The notes below the pieces were generated by a model. That model made no database searches and had not been told where the DNA came from. It worked only from the letters and a program-made list of their open reading frames with translations. This document shows positions 31,401-38,946 of a stretch of 64,000 nt of DNA, in pieces. The translations under genes and the position numbers were made by a program. This DNA comes from a virus. The stretch spans positions 1 through 64,000 of the IMG/VR virus record IMGVR_UViG_3300003690_000055. One strand, given 5' to 3'. Each line of letters begins with the position of its first letter. The first letter of the stretch is position 1.

Positions 31401-33016
31401 TCGGCGATTTCGGAGGCCTCTTGATCGGGTGTCGGCTGTGGCTGAATGCCGGCGCCCCAGAAGTCTAATATGATTTCTAAAACATCTCTGAATTTTTCTT
31501 TATATTCCGGAGACCCAGGCTCAGCCCCCCACATTCCGCGGTTATCGACGAACTGCTCTTTGAGCTTCTCGTCGAGGAGATAAATAGCGCCCTGGCCGTT
31601 CTCATAAGCTTTATAGGCTTTGTACCAAAACTCTTTTATATCGCCCGTCATCAGTCTGGTTGCGCTGTGTGTTCCTAGGGATTGTTCTTCTTCGGCCGTC
31701 ATCAAAGAATCAAGCGGAAGCGTAGGCCACACGAGTATCTGAGAGGGTATCGGGCTGTAGAACTTGTCGCTACGTTCAAGTGTGGTCTCGTGGGGAAATT
31801 GATTCCAGTACGCCTCCTGCCGCTCTTCGATGTCCATACTAACCATCGGGTGTGCATAAGTCTGCCAATATCCGGAGGTCGAGGTGCCGCCGTCCGGAGA
31901 GGTGCCGAATGCCCAGCTTTTTGGTTGTGGGAGTACTCCCTGCGTTGCTGCGGTGCCCGGGGTAGCTGCCTGGGCTTCGGCAGTTTTTATCTCATCAATG
32001 ATGGCTTGGAGCACCGTTTCTGCGGGTGCTTTGAACGCGGTTCGGATGCCGTCAATTAAATCAACGATATCCACCATCGAATCGGAGGTCGTCGCCATCA
32101 AGTTAAAATATTCACGAACCAGTGGACCTGTGAGGTGGCCATAATTGGCAGGTATATCAGGCGCAAGAAAAACCGGGCGCGGGGGAGTGCCGGTGCCCCC
32201 GTGGGCAGTCAAGATCTTTGCGCGTCCATAAAACATTCTTATCTCTGAATCCCGGAAGCTGCCATCAATGTCCCCGGGGTGGTCCTGTGGATTAATGGGG
32301 TCGCCCCCTGGAACATATCCCCAATTTCGGGCCGTGTTGTTCTCTTTCTCACTGTTCAAAACGGATGGCTCTGGATATCCCATAAGCTCTGTCCTATAGC
32401 GAGGGTCATTGACCACGCGATCGCGTGTGATCGCCATCGATTTATCCAGATCCCTTACGCCAGTGCCCCCCCCTTGCGCTTCTGCGGACTCGGCGGCGCG
32501 GCCGGCCGTGTCAGCGCCGGAAGCTCCCAGGACCTCCTGCTCGAAAACAGAGACCTTATCTTCAAATTTTCTCCACCAACTTTGTTGAAAATTAAGGTCA
32601 TCAGCATCAAAATGATGAGGCACAGCTGCACCAACATTAAAACCGGTCAGCAGTCCAAAGCGACGCCAAGATGTTTGTTGTGCTATGAAGTTTGTTCCAA
32701 GCTCTGGAGCCGCATTTTCCCCTGGGACGGAAGATCCCATAATTATCTCAACGTCGGCAATATTGGAAAAGGCTGTGCTCCCCAACTTCATCGAGCTCAT
32801 CTGGGCCTTCTGTGCTACCGCCGACATCACGCGAGATTGGAACGTCTGGTCAGTTGGAATGTAACCGTCATTAGCAGGGACTTGCAAGTCCCAGTTAGTC
32901 TTAAAATATTCCCAAGCTACTTGAAGCCTATAGCTGGCATTCAACCTTTCTTTAAATTTAGTATCCCAGTTATCATACCAGATCTCTGGGATTGGCTCTA
33001 TTGCCGAATTTGACAT
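28466..33016 (-). CDS. giant baseplate protein with hub-like regions
   Basis: Protein of 1516 residues, the largest gene here. The middle (RLRGFGLQSFTWKLDGVQPA then EVDNNISANLTFHFQS) and the late part (YTFVWPTLIASDDAYAKLLG then LGGYFMITGVDHNISSQGYN) resemble segments of T4-type baseplate hub proteins. Around 830-900 it is highly charged (KSADDDDLSKEELEELMEKK). The C-terminus is acidic. It probably forms the central hub or wedge-hub connection. The size suggests fusion of several baseplate functions. It follows the LysM protein by 3 bases. Confidence 0.72.
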   Translation of the reverse strand: MSNSAIEPIPEIWYDNWDTKFKERLNASYRLQVAWEYFKTNWDLQVPANDGYIPTDQTFQSRVMSAVAQKAQMSSMKLGSTAFSNIADVEIIMGSSVPGENAAPELGTNFIAQQTSWRRFGLLTGFNVGAAVPHHFDADDLNFQQSWWRKFEDKVSVFEQEVLGASGADTAGRAAESAEAQGGGTGVRDLDKSMAITRDRVVNDPRYRTELMGYPEPSVLNSEKENNTARNWGYVPGGDPINPQDHPGDIDGSFRDSEIRMFYGRAKILTAHGGTGTPPRPVFLAPDIPANYGHLTGPLVREYFNLMATTSDSMVDIVDLIDGIRTAFKAPAETVLQAIIDEIKTAEAQAATPGTAATQGVLPQPKSWAFGTSPDGGTSTSGYWQTYAHPMVSMDIEERQEAYWNQFPHETTLERSDKFYSPIPSQILVWPTLPLDSLMTAEEEQSLGTHSATRLMTGDIKEFWYKAYKAYENGQGAIYLLDEKLKEQFVDNRGMWGAEPGSPEYKEKFRDVLEIILDFWGAGIQPQPTPDQEASEIAEQGINSEFYTPEQINKMLAFKVLKPLDMQCFLMENIDMISELQEQRSTYTNVVKLYGEPGTTISKINHAGRTDEIRQLLNLSPAVYALLVPYIKLYRVDYSTAIRDEEGKLLESAKPIAQYEIPIPNFIDATDIRPMTGTDGYGRLRGFGLQSFTWKLDGVQPAEVDNNISANLTFHFQSVNDLFQGSAKIRDDGSFAGYGAGHVPNPLDLLISSRTMSRDSPLASNGDDPSEKPKPPRCKSDAGNIQQAYDGAYFRIKVVAGWASPPNMKELMPDAPPNQITQLTRALETTRISLYLQQIRHDLNFNPDGTVQLSIDYQAALVGLLTSKKADILGVRDRDMQAALDAVGSRVKSADDDDLSKEELEELMEKKKDLENEDKLKKYRRFLSALYGRSDDGCKTKTTKMYTIQVSQDVLSQPRLGDIKNAEERATYARQRMSANASSRGFSIRNQSDMAGGEGTNTDLLALVNKGINEGASTQDVGDSAAEDMLGQWENEVTDNDDVKIPYFYLGDLIDTILENHQDVTSNESVDPGYMTFLSDIDIVNPLVLFQSENALDLACANNIDDAALARSLREKGYIFSTDSDTGSSIKKRINIGSIPISLDLFNVWYKNNVIKKSRSRYYLMHFLKDLCSGLISGALKKNCFSDNIVNQVRFDTSVINFNNSSRKIKKGEPTTVMTLAEAKGALDETNDIPDRSSIDNYFDWFSKHSNTISGLILYSTDAKPANRTGNYEDDLKAGIYHNYIGSSAGILKSLKFTRQDQAYLREAKIQKIGALGAEQLRELYSVSMEMVGNTLFKNGQYTFVWPTLIASDDAYAKLLGLGGYFMITGVDHNISSQGYNVSVKALQEGLRMGTDEVVTADALRDVAGIGGPDENPSETDYEFRVRVGMQEYVGEVGADTGYDLWTEADYQASIDATYLQDEEQLSDLFAELEAEVAERMTQAELSARNEQRLAARGIRTGPAPPSLSEPSNGVD

Positions 33017-33019
33017 TTT

Positions 33020-33358
33020 TTAGCCTCTTACTACTCGCAGCGTTTCCCTCAAAGGGAGCGGGATTATAATAACATCCCCAACGTTCAAGTGTGCCTCCGT
33101 TGGTTTCTCGTTATACAACCCAATAACCCACCAATACTGCGCATCGCCGTAATATTGGATTGCCAGCTTATAGAACCTGTCGCCAACTTTCCATATATGA
33201 CGTGTTCTTGATAGTTTGGATCTTTGAAAAGGGGTTGGCGTCATCATTGCAGAGGAGCCATAGTGCTTAATAAAAGGCACACCACGGTCCTCTAAAATTG
33301 ATTCATAAGATTCGTCTTTGTTTTTAAAAAGGGGCCGGTTACTATATCTACTTCCCAT
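33020..33358 (-). CDS. gp53-like baseplate wedge protein with LysM-type domain
   Basis: Protein of 112 residues. The C-terminal half reads RHIWKVGDRFYKLAIQYYGD then AQYWWVIGLYNEKP and GDVIIIPLP, the LysM-type repeat found in T4 gp53 and P2 gpX. It would sit in the baseplate near the tube, or recognise peptidoglycan during ejection. It is placed between the gp48/54-like protein and the giant hub protein. Confidence 0.8.
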   Translation of the reverse strand: MGSRYSNRPLFKNKDESYESILEDRGVPFIKHYGSSAMMTPTPFQRSKLSRTRHIWKVGDRFYKLAIQYYGDAQYWWVIGLYNEKPTEAHLNVGDVIIIPLPLRETLRVVRG

Positions 33359-33382
33359 TAATCTATTTTCACTCCTTATCCA

Positions 33383-34609
33383 CTACTCGCCGCGGCTGCC
33401 GGCAGCGCGAGCGTGAGCGCGGCGGACTGCTGCGCGCTGTGACGAGTTGGGCGTGAAGCCGCCAACAGTCATCGTACCGCTTCCGCCCATGTCGTTGGGC
33501 ACCTCGCCGGACATCGATATCGCATCCGCTGCTTGGTCTGCGGCCGTGGGTCCGGCTGGTGTTGATTCAGCTGTATCGTCGGAGAAGTCCGGCGGCGGAA
33601 CCTCGGCGGACATCTCGTCGAGGTCGGCCTGGAACTCGGCTTCGTACTCGGCGGCCGCAATTTCTTCGGGGGTAGGATATGTAGCATAAGCATTAGGAAA
33701 CCTGGCATTAATGTCTCTATCCCCACCAAAATAAAAAGTTTTCGTGCCGACGGCTCGCCAGCCGGCTATAGCCGGCTGCGAAGGATCTGCTGCATCAACC
33801 CAGCCGGCTAAATGGGTGTGTATAACAGTAAAGTTAAAACTTAAAGAAACTTTTTTTGGAATATAATTTCTAATCTGTGAAAAGTCGCCAATCGCGAACT
33901 TATACATTTCTGAACCATCAAAAAGATCGCCAGATATAAACCCTCCCGCACTCAAATCAGGAGAATAACTTACACCACCATTTATATAACCCATCAATCT
34001 CTGATCTTCATTATTGGGACTAGAAATTAGATTTGTCCATTTTATCGATAGAAGGGGAGCGCCCTTTAATACAGTTTGCTGAGATAGTGTCGGAGCAACC
34101 GATTGGTTAGGGGCGGTGGAGGCGGCATCGGCCTGTTGGGCTGAGTATATGCTTGTTCCCGGCGCGACCGTACGATCATAAACTGGATATTGAAACTGCA
34201 TGAACTTGGCAATTTGCAAAAGATTGAATTTTGCATTCTCTTCTGAATCATTGACAATATCAAAGCCCAATTGAATATTTCTTGTTGTTCCTTGAAAAGT
34301 AGCCAGGTGATCCATTCTGCCATAAACCGGCGTAGTGTTCCACGAGGGGGTGTACGTGTCCGTAAATTGTGTCGCCCAACCTTCAAAAGCAACTTCTTCT
34401 CCGGTGGGAATATGTTTAACTGAAATGGTAAAAAACCAATTAGATCGTAATGCTGGGTCAGCAGTAATGGGTCCTGTGTACGACCTTCTCCCGATCAACC
34501 TGTCTTGAGGCAGTGGGTAACTAGATCCATTGGGATTTTTTCGAGTTTCCAGCGTATGGGTCTGATACTGCTCTTGCCATTCACCACGTTTTAAAAATTT
34601 ATTAGCCAT
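33383..34609 (-). CDS. baseplate tail-tube initiator-like protein (gp48/gp54-like)
   Basis: Protein of 408 residues. SNWFFTISVKHIPTGEEVAF, TTPVYGRMDHLATFQGTTRN, IQLGFDIVNDSEENAKFNLL and LSFNFTVIHTHLAGW look like the tube-fold strands of proteins that cap the baseplate and start the tail tube. The last ~70 residues are acidic, Ala/Pro-rich low complexity (DDTAESTPAGPTAADQAAD). The position directly after the tape measure matches T4 gene order 29-48-54. The family call is an inference. Confidence 0.7.
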   Translation of the reverse strand: MANKFLKRGEWQEQYQTHTLETRKNPNGSSYPLPQDRLIGRRSYTGPITADPALRSNWFFTISVKHIPTGEEVAFEGWATQFTDTYTPSWNTTPVYGRMDHLATFQGTTRNIQLGFDIVNDSEENAKFNLLQIAKFMQFQYPVYDRTVAPGTSIYSAQQADAASTAPNQSVAPTLSQQTVLKGAPLLSIKWTNLISSPNNEDQRLMGYINGGVSYSPDLSAGGFISGDLFDGSEMYKFAIGDFSQIRNYIPKKVSLSFNFTVIHTHLAGWVDAADPSQPAIAGWRAVGTKTFYFGGDRDINARFPNAYATYPTPEEIAAAEYEAEFQADLDEMSAEVPPPDFSDDTAESTPAGPTAADQAADAISMSGEVPNDMGGSGTMTVGGFTPNSSQRAAVRRAHARAAGSRGE

Positions 34610-34622
34610 TATACTCTCCCAA

Positions 34623-36878
34623 TTATCTATTCAGCGTAAACGGATCAACGCCCTCAAGTACATAATCCTTGATCTGAGAAACTGTGACCTGTTGCTTATT
34701 TTTATTTTGATCTTTCATAACGCCAAGATGGGACGCAACAAGATCTAATTTTTTATTGGTCTCATCGCGCTGTTTGGCCTGGGCATCCAAATCCTTTCTC
34801 GAAATTACCTCGCTTCCTGCGGGTATTCTAGCGTTAACCGTTCCGCCGACGGCATAACCTCTAATATATGGTGTGGCCGTGGCTTGCGTGCTTTGGCCGG
34901 CCAATATAATCTTTTCTTGAAAATTTCCTTCATTCATAAGAATTGGGGTTAAGGATCCTCCCCCCATAAGCGGTTCGGGTACAATTCCTCCAGCAAGAAA
35001 GCCTCTCCTGGATGCTTCTCCGGCCCTGAATTTTTTCTTTTCCTTTTCCTTTTTTTCTTCGCCGCCGAACTTCATGGCCAGCCCTCCTATGCCAGCCATA
35101 GCGAGAATACCCAGTGCCGCAATTGAAAAGCCCTGGAGGCCCGGAATGGCCATTGCAAGAGCTGCAGCGGCGAGGGCCGCGAAGACGAAGCCGGTCGCAA
35201 TAGCCCCCATACCAGATGTGATCTTACCGACCATTCCAGCAAAGGCCGAGAAGCCTTCGATCATAGGGAGAAGGACATTCGTTACAAAAGGTTCTGCATC
35301 AAGGAACATTTTCTTGAATGCGGTTCTCAGCTTGTCCATGATGGCCAGTGCTTTCTCAGCCTGTTCGTTTGCTTGTTCTCGACTTAATCGTTCGATCTCC
35401 AATTCTTCATTACTCTGAGACATTAACTTGCGCGTTTCTTCTGCGGATATCCCCAAAGCACTCGAGAATGCCAATAGCTCTGCGCCCGATAGATCTTCGG
35501 CTGATACCCCGGCATCCTCGAAAGCACTCTTGAGCATTTTAACGCCTTCTATCGGGTCTTCCAAGGAAGCATTCAACATATCAATAGAGTTCAGGTAGGG
35601 GCCGCCTAAAATTGCATTCAATCGGCCAACGGCTTGTCCTGCCGCATCAAACGTCTTAAATTTATCCATCAGTTCCAATAAAACATTAACTTCGGTTCCA
35701 GAAGCCTTTGCTGCCTTGGCTAGATCTTCGAAGACTGCCCCAGCACGGTCGCCATAGCGAACCAAAATTTCTTTATTTCTGACAAATTCCTGACCCATTT
35801 TTTTAACATCTATACCCAACGACTTTGCAGTAGCAGTAATGTCGAGCAAAAGATTTTGAGCACCTGACAGCGACATACCCATAGCTTTCGTGGCTGTTTG
35901 CATAATCTGGGCCTGGTCTTGCATCTCAAAGCCAAGCTCGGCCAAAACGCTCACAGTGGCGCCCAGTTCATCTTGAGTTTGCTGATTAAAATAAGTAAAA
36001 TCAGTAAAAGTATTCTTAAGTACCTGGGTGGCCGCGGCAGCTTCCTTAAAAGTCACGCCCGCACTACGACCTGCACGTTCTATGTTTTTTATTGTCTCGT
36101 TAAATTTCTCGCCGGCGCCTGTGGACTTTTCGAACTGTGAGGTAACGTTGTCTAATTCTATAGCATACTGTATAGATACGTCAAGCAGCTTCCACGTGAG
36201 GTCTTTGAGTAGCTGCGTCGGCTTCATGCCCTTCATAAAAGCCTTCCAATGTTTCGGACCCTTTGAGAGGAAGCCTTGAAGCTTTTGCATCGGACCGGAG
36301 AGACCCAAAAGTGAATTCGCCAACGCATCAAAGGCAAGTGAGCCGGCCTGTGAATCTTTGGCGCCCTCCTTAAGCGCGTTATTCATATCATCTAGAGCAT
36401 CAGCAGCACCCTGGATGTCACCGGCGGTGAGCAGGGCCATTGCTTTTGCGTGCGCAATCCTGGCCTTTGCATTCTTCTTAAGCGCGTCGACGTTCGCCAG
36501 CAAACTGGTTTTAAGCTTGGCGGCGCCGTCGATCTCAAGAGCGCGCCTTTGAGTGGCTTCTGTTAGAAATTTATCTCTCTTTTTTTCAGCTTTGGTGAGC
36601 TCTCTCTGCGCGACCCTGTATTCCGCCGTACCCGCGGTGAGCAGTAACAGATCGGCGGTCAGGGTAGTAACCTGATCATTGTATTCGTCGGCGGTCGCCT
36701 TCGCGGCTCGGAGAGCAACGTTTTGTTGCTTCAGGTTTTCAGCAACCTTTGCGGAGTTGGCGCCAAATTGCTCCAATTTATCTAAGAAATCCTGCGAAAA
36801 ATCTAGGCGGTCGATCTCCTCTCGAAGATCGCTCATCTCAATTTTAAGTCTAGCAATTTCTTCGGGGGTCAGTGCCAT
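34623..36878 (-). CDS. tail tape measure protein (gp29-like)
   Basis: Protein of 751 residues, mostly helical with coiled-coil character from the N-terminus (ARLKIEMSDLREEIDRLDFS). The central part has TAKSLGIDVKKMGQEFVRNK and FKTFDAAGQAVGRLNAILGG, typical of phage tape measures. A long hydrophobic Ala/Gly stretch follows near 570-610 (ATGFVFAALAAAALAMAIP, then GFSIAALGILAMAGIGGLAM) that could cross the host membrane. It sets tail length. The chaperone genes immediately upstream support the call. Confidence 0.88.
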   Translation of the reverse strand: MALTPEEIARLKIEMSDLREEIDRLDFSQDFLDKLEQFGANSAKVAENLKQQNVALRAAKATADEYNDQVTTLTADLLLLTAGTAEYRVAQRELTKAEKKRDKFLTEATQRRALEIDGAAKLKTSLLANVDALKKNAKARIAHAKAMALLTAGDIQGAADALDDMNNALKEGAKDSQAGSLAFDALANSLLGLSGPMQKLQGFLSKGPKHWKAFMKGMKPTQLLKDLTWKLLDVSIQYAIELDNVTSQFEKSTGAGEKFNETIKNIERAGRSAGVTFKEAAAATQVLKNTFTDFTYFNQQTQDELGATVSVLAELGFEMQDQAQIMQTATKAMGMSLSGAQNLLLDITATAKSLGIDVKKMGQEFVRNKEILVRYGDRAGAVFEDLAKAAKASGTEVNVLLELMDKFKTFDAAGQAVGRLNAILGGPYLNSIDMLNASLEDPIEGVKMLKSAFEDAGVSAEDLSGAELLAFSSALGISAEETRKLMSQSNEELEIERLSREQANEQAEKALAIMDKLRTAFKKMFLDAEPFVTNVLLPMIEGFSAFAGMVGKITSGMGAIATGFVFAALAAAALAMAIPGLQGFSIAALGILAMAGIGGLAMKFGGEEKKEKEKKKFRAGEASRRGFLAGGIVPEPLMGGGSLTPILMNEGNFQEKIILAGQSTQATATPYIRGYAVGGTVNARIPAGSEVISRKDLDAQAKQRDETNKKLDLVASHLGVMKDQNKNKQQVTVSQIKDYVLEGVDPFTLNR

Positions 36879-36889
36879 AATTTTTTATC

Positions 36890-37216
36890 CTAATTTTTAA
36901 AAGGCCAACGTAGGCCCGTTTCATTTTCAAACGCCTTGACCGCGGTCATCAAATCATGGCGGGATCCTAATGTTCTAGTATCACTTAATCCATGTTTCAT
37001 ATATGAATCCATATATCGTTTTTCTCGTTTAAGGGCGCCCATAAAAGAGTCAATTTGAGATTGCGTACCAACTAATTTTAAAGGGACATCCATTCCAGCA
37101 TAGTACAAATCCAACATTGCACTCTGTACTTTTCCAGCAAATTTGCTACGAGCCTGTTCATTCAACTTACTGTCCCGGTTGTTCAAATAAATTACATTTT
37201 TAACTAAATCGCCCAT
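36890..37216 (-). CDS. small protein between tail chaperone and tape measure
   Basis: Protein of 108 residues (LVKNVIYLNNRDSKLNEQAR, AGMDVPLKLVGTQSQIDSFM, RTLGSRHDLMTAVKAFENET), probably helical. It lies between the terminator at 37252 and the tape measure gene, with AGAGGACA upstream of the ATG. A chaperone or tube-tip role is possible by position only. Confidence 0.65.
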   Translation of the reverse strand: MGDLVKNVIYLNNRDSKLNEQARSKFAGKVQSAMLDLYYAGMDVPLKLVGTQSQIDSFMGALKREKRYMDSYMKHGLSDTRTLGSRHDLMTAVKAFENETGLRWPFKN

Positions 37217-37251
37217 AGATGTGTCCTCTAATATATAACTAGTACCAAACT

Positions 37252-37277
37252 AAAAAGCCGGAACTACTTGTTCCGGC
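37252..37277 (-). terminator. intrinsic terminator after the tail-chaperone region
   Basis: Minus-strand stem GCCGGAAC / GTTCCGGC with a 5-base loop and a following TTTTT. It overlaps the last codons and the stop (37264) of the frame-shifted chaperone extension. Confidence 0.8.
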
Positions 37278-37449
37278 CTTGTCGCTCAATTTCTTCGTTT
37301 TGGTTTTTAAATTCTTTAATTAATCGCTCAACAAACCAATGACGCAAAGGAATTGGCAAATTATAGGCTTCAAAGAGAGACCAGCCCCCGTGATGTTTTA
37401 AAACAAAGAACTCTTCATAGACTCCTTCTTGGTATTTAGGAGTTAGGCC
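37264..37449 (-). CDS. tail assembly chaperone extension (gp51-like) reached by frameshift from gp26-like gene
   Basis: A 61-codon frame with no ATG or GTG start, beginning just after a T7 run (37450-37456) in the last codons of the gp26-like gene. It encodes GLTPKYQEGVYEEFFVLKHH, GGWSLFEAYNLPIPLRHWFV and ERLIKEFKNQ, which looks like a conserved small tail protein. The frame is +1 (or -2) relative to gp26, so slippage on GAG TTT TTT TGG would fuse it to the gp26-like protein. This matches the G/GT-type chaperones encoded before tape measure genes. In T4, separate genes 26 and 51 lie at this place. Confidence 0.7.
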   Translation of the reverse strand, partial: GLTPKYQEGVYEEFFVLKHHGGWSLFEAYNLPIPLRHWFVERLIKEFKNQNEEIERQGRNK

Positions 37450-38290
37450 AAAAAAACTCTGCCGTCAAAGGCATTCCCACCTCTCCTTCGTGGTCACAGG
37501 AGTCACATGTAAACTCACAAGTAACATCCATATCTGGCTTGACTAGTTCATAAATTTTTCTAAGATATTTTACGTCTTGTAGTGGCATTTTTTCGGCAAA
37601 CTTCTCAATATCTTTTCCGTCGGTGTGGTCATTCACCGACACAATTACGCGCTTAAGCAGATCCGTGCTTCTTGTGTCCGGTAGTTTAAGTTTTTTCTTT
37701 TTTTCGTTAGTTTTTACCATCGCACGCTCATCTCTTGATGTCAAGAGCCTAATCTCAACGGTCACCCCTGTTTTCGGGAGACTGAACGTGAAGTTTTTAT
37801 CACTATTCATATCGACACCCTCGGGCAGTTCGGAAACATCGTTTACACCCAATTCTTCAAGGTTAAACACATTCTCATTTGTCTCACCACAAGAAGGACA
37901 TGTCACGTCTGTCTCATACAGGGGGCCAAAGCCGGTAATCCTTGAAGCAATCAACATTGCATTTTTATCACCGATCAACAAATCGTCTATTTTTATACTT
38001 TTATCGACAATAACCGACTCCAATAGCCTATTAATAGCGAGCCCCTTTCTCAGGAGCGACTCTGAAGTCAAGATATCCTCTTCTTTGGCTGTCATATGAT
38101 GTATTTCAATAACATCAATCCCAGCAAGAGGGTGCTCATCGGGATAAAAGCGCCCAGCACTCGGTAAATCCACAAATTCTGTGGGGGTTATGAATGAAAA
38201 TATGTCACTTGATTGGGCGATCGCGAGTGGTGTGGATGTGTCGTCGGGTGTCGGAGCTCCAAATCGCTCCGAATTTCTTTTTCTACCCAT
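37436..38290 (-). CDS. gp26-like baseplate hub / tail assembly protein
   Basis: Protein of 284 residues like T4 gp26: FVDLPSAGRFYPDEHPLAG, IEIHHMTAKEEDILTSESLL, two Cys pairs (VTCPSCGETNEN and CEFTCDSCDHEGEV) likely binding zinc, and the end MPLTAEFFWPNS. T4 gp26 is about 208 residues; this one has extra charged residues (TNEKKKKLKL). It assists hub and tape measure assembly. Its final codons contain the T7 slippery run leading to the gp51-like extension. Confidence 0.83.
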   Translation of the reverse strand: MGRKRNSERFGAPTPDDTSTPLAIAQSSDIFSFITPTEFVDLPSAGRFYPDEHPLAGIDVIEIHHMTAKEEDILTSESLLRKGLAINRLLESVIVDKSIKIDDLLIGDKNAMLIASRITGFGPLYETDVTCPSCGETNENVFNLEELGVNDVSELPEGVDMNSDKNFTFSLPKTGVTVEIRLLTSRDERAMVKTNEKKKKLKLPDTRSTDLLKRVIVSVNDHTDGKDIEKFAEKMPLQDVKYLRKIYELVKPDMDVTCEFTCDSCDHEGEVGMPLTAEFFWPNS

Positions 38291-38307
38291 TAATTACCTT
38301 CTTTCTC

Positions 38308-38883
38308 TTACGGTTCCGCGGCGAAATCGACTGCAGGACCAGAACTATACAGAGCATAATCATACCGCATTCCGACAGTAATATTAAGTAATTCTGTATC
38401 ATTATCATAACTTAAGTCACCAAAAGTAGCCGTTGTAATCCAAGCGTTTATCAATTGCCATTCACCAACAAGGCCTCCCTCACCATTAAGCTCGCGAATA
38501 TTAACAAGCCCAAGAGCGTTAAGAGCATCCTTCTTGTTTGGGGTGCCAGGAGGACGATTAGCCAGGATAACATCTTCCTGGATGTCAGGACGTAAATATC
38601 CCATGTTGGCCAATGCATTCATAAGGAGAGCATTTCCATCTGGATTGATGGAGTTAACGATTACAGCGGACATCTCGTTCCATTCAACGCTACCGGGATA
38701 ATAAAAAGTATTTCCTAGGAACTTATGAGTCGCCTGGCCTACCGTGTAAGCTGGCTTTGTTACTGACTTAGCAAGATAAGTTCTATATGTAAACTTATCC
38801 TCTGCCGCGGCAATATTGGGAAGATCCAGTATAAATCTATGTGCTCTCTTTGGCTCCGATAGTGCGCTTGTCCAGAATGGCAT
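38308..38883 (-). CDS. tail tube protein (gp19-like)
   Basis: Protein of 191 residues: RAHRFILDLPNIAAAEDKFT, YLAKSVTKPAYTVGQATHKF, TFYYPGSVEWNEMSAVIV, LVGEWQLINAWITTATFGDL, and ITVGMRYDYA. These are hallmarks of T4-type tube protein gp19, which polymerises on the baseplate around the tape measure. It follows the sheath gene, in T4 order. Its late promoter is 30 bases upstream. Confidence 0.9.
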   Translation of the reverse strand: MPFWTSALSEPKRAHRFILDLPNIAAAEDKFTYRTYLAKSVTKPAYTVGQATHKFLGNTFYYPGSVEWNEMSAVIVNSINPDGNALLMNALANMGYLRPDIQEDVILANRPPGTPNKKDALNALGLVNIRELNGEGGLVGEWQLINAWITTATFGDLSYDNDTELLNITVGMRYDYALYSSGPAVDFAAEP

Positions 38884-38912
38884 TATTTAGTTACTCCTCA
38901 TAAGTTCTAAGT

Positions 38913-38919
38913 TAAATAG
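38913..38919 (-). promoter_or_regulatory. candidate late promoter CTATTTA upstream of tail tube gene
   Basis: Minus-strand ACACTATTTAACTT, 30 bases upstream of the ATG at 38883. It follows directly on the hairpin at 38921-38942. Confidence 0.65.
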
Positions 38920-38920
38920 T

Positions 38921-38942
38921 GTGGGAGATTAAAACCTCCCAC
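38921..38942 (-). terminator. hairpin after the sheath gene
   Basis: Stem GTGGGAG / CTCCCAC with an 8-base loop, just after the sheath stop. It lacks a clear U-run, so it may be a weak terminator, processing site or 3'-end stabiliser. Confidence 0.5.
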
Positions 38943-38946
38943 TTTA

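Noticed and set aside
32279-33013. 244-residue plus-strand ORF opposite the giant baseplate gene
   Set aside because: Antisense shadow; its composition is Cys/His/Arg-rich and lacks a family pattern.
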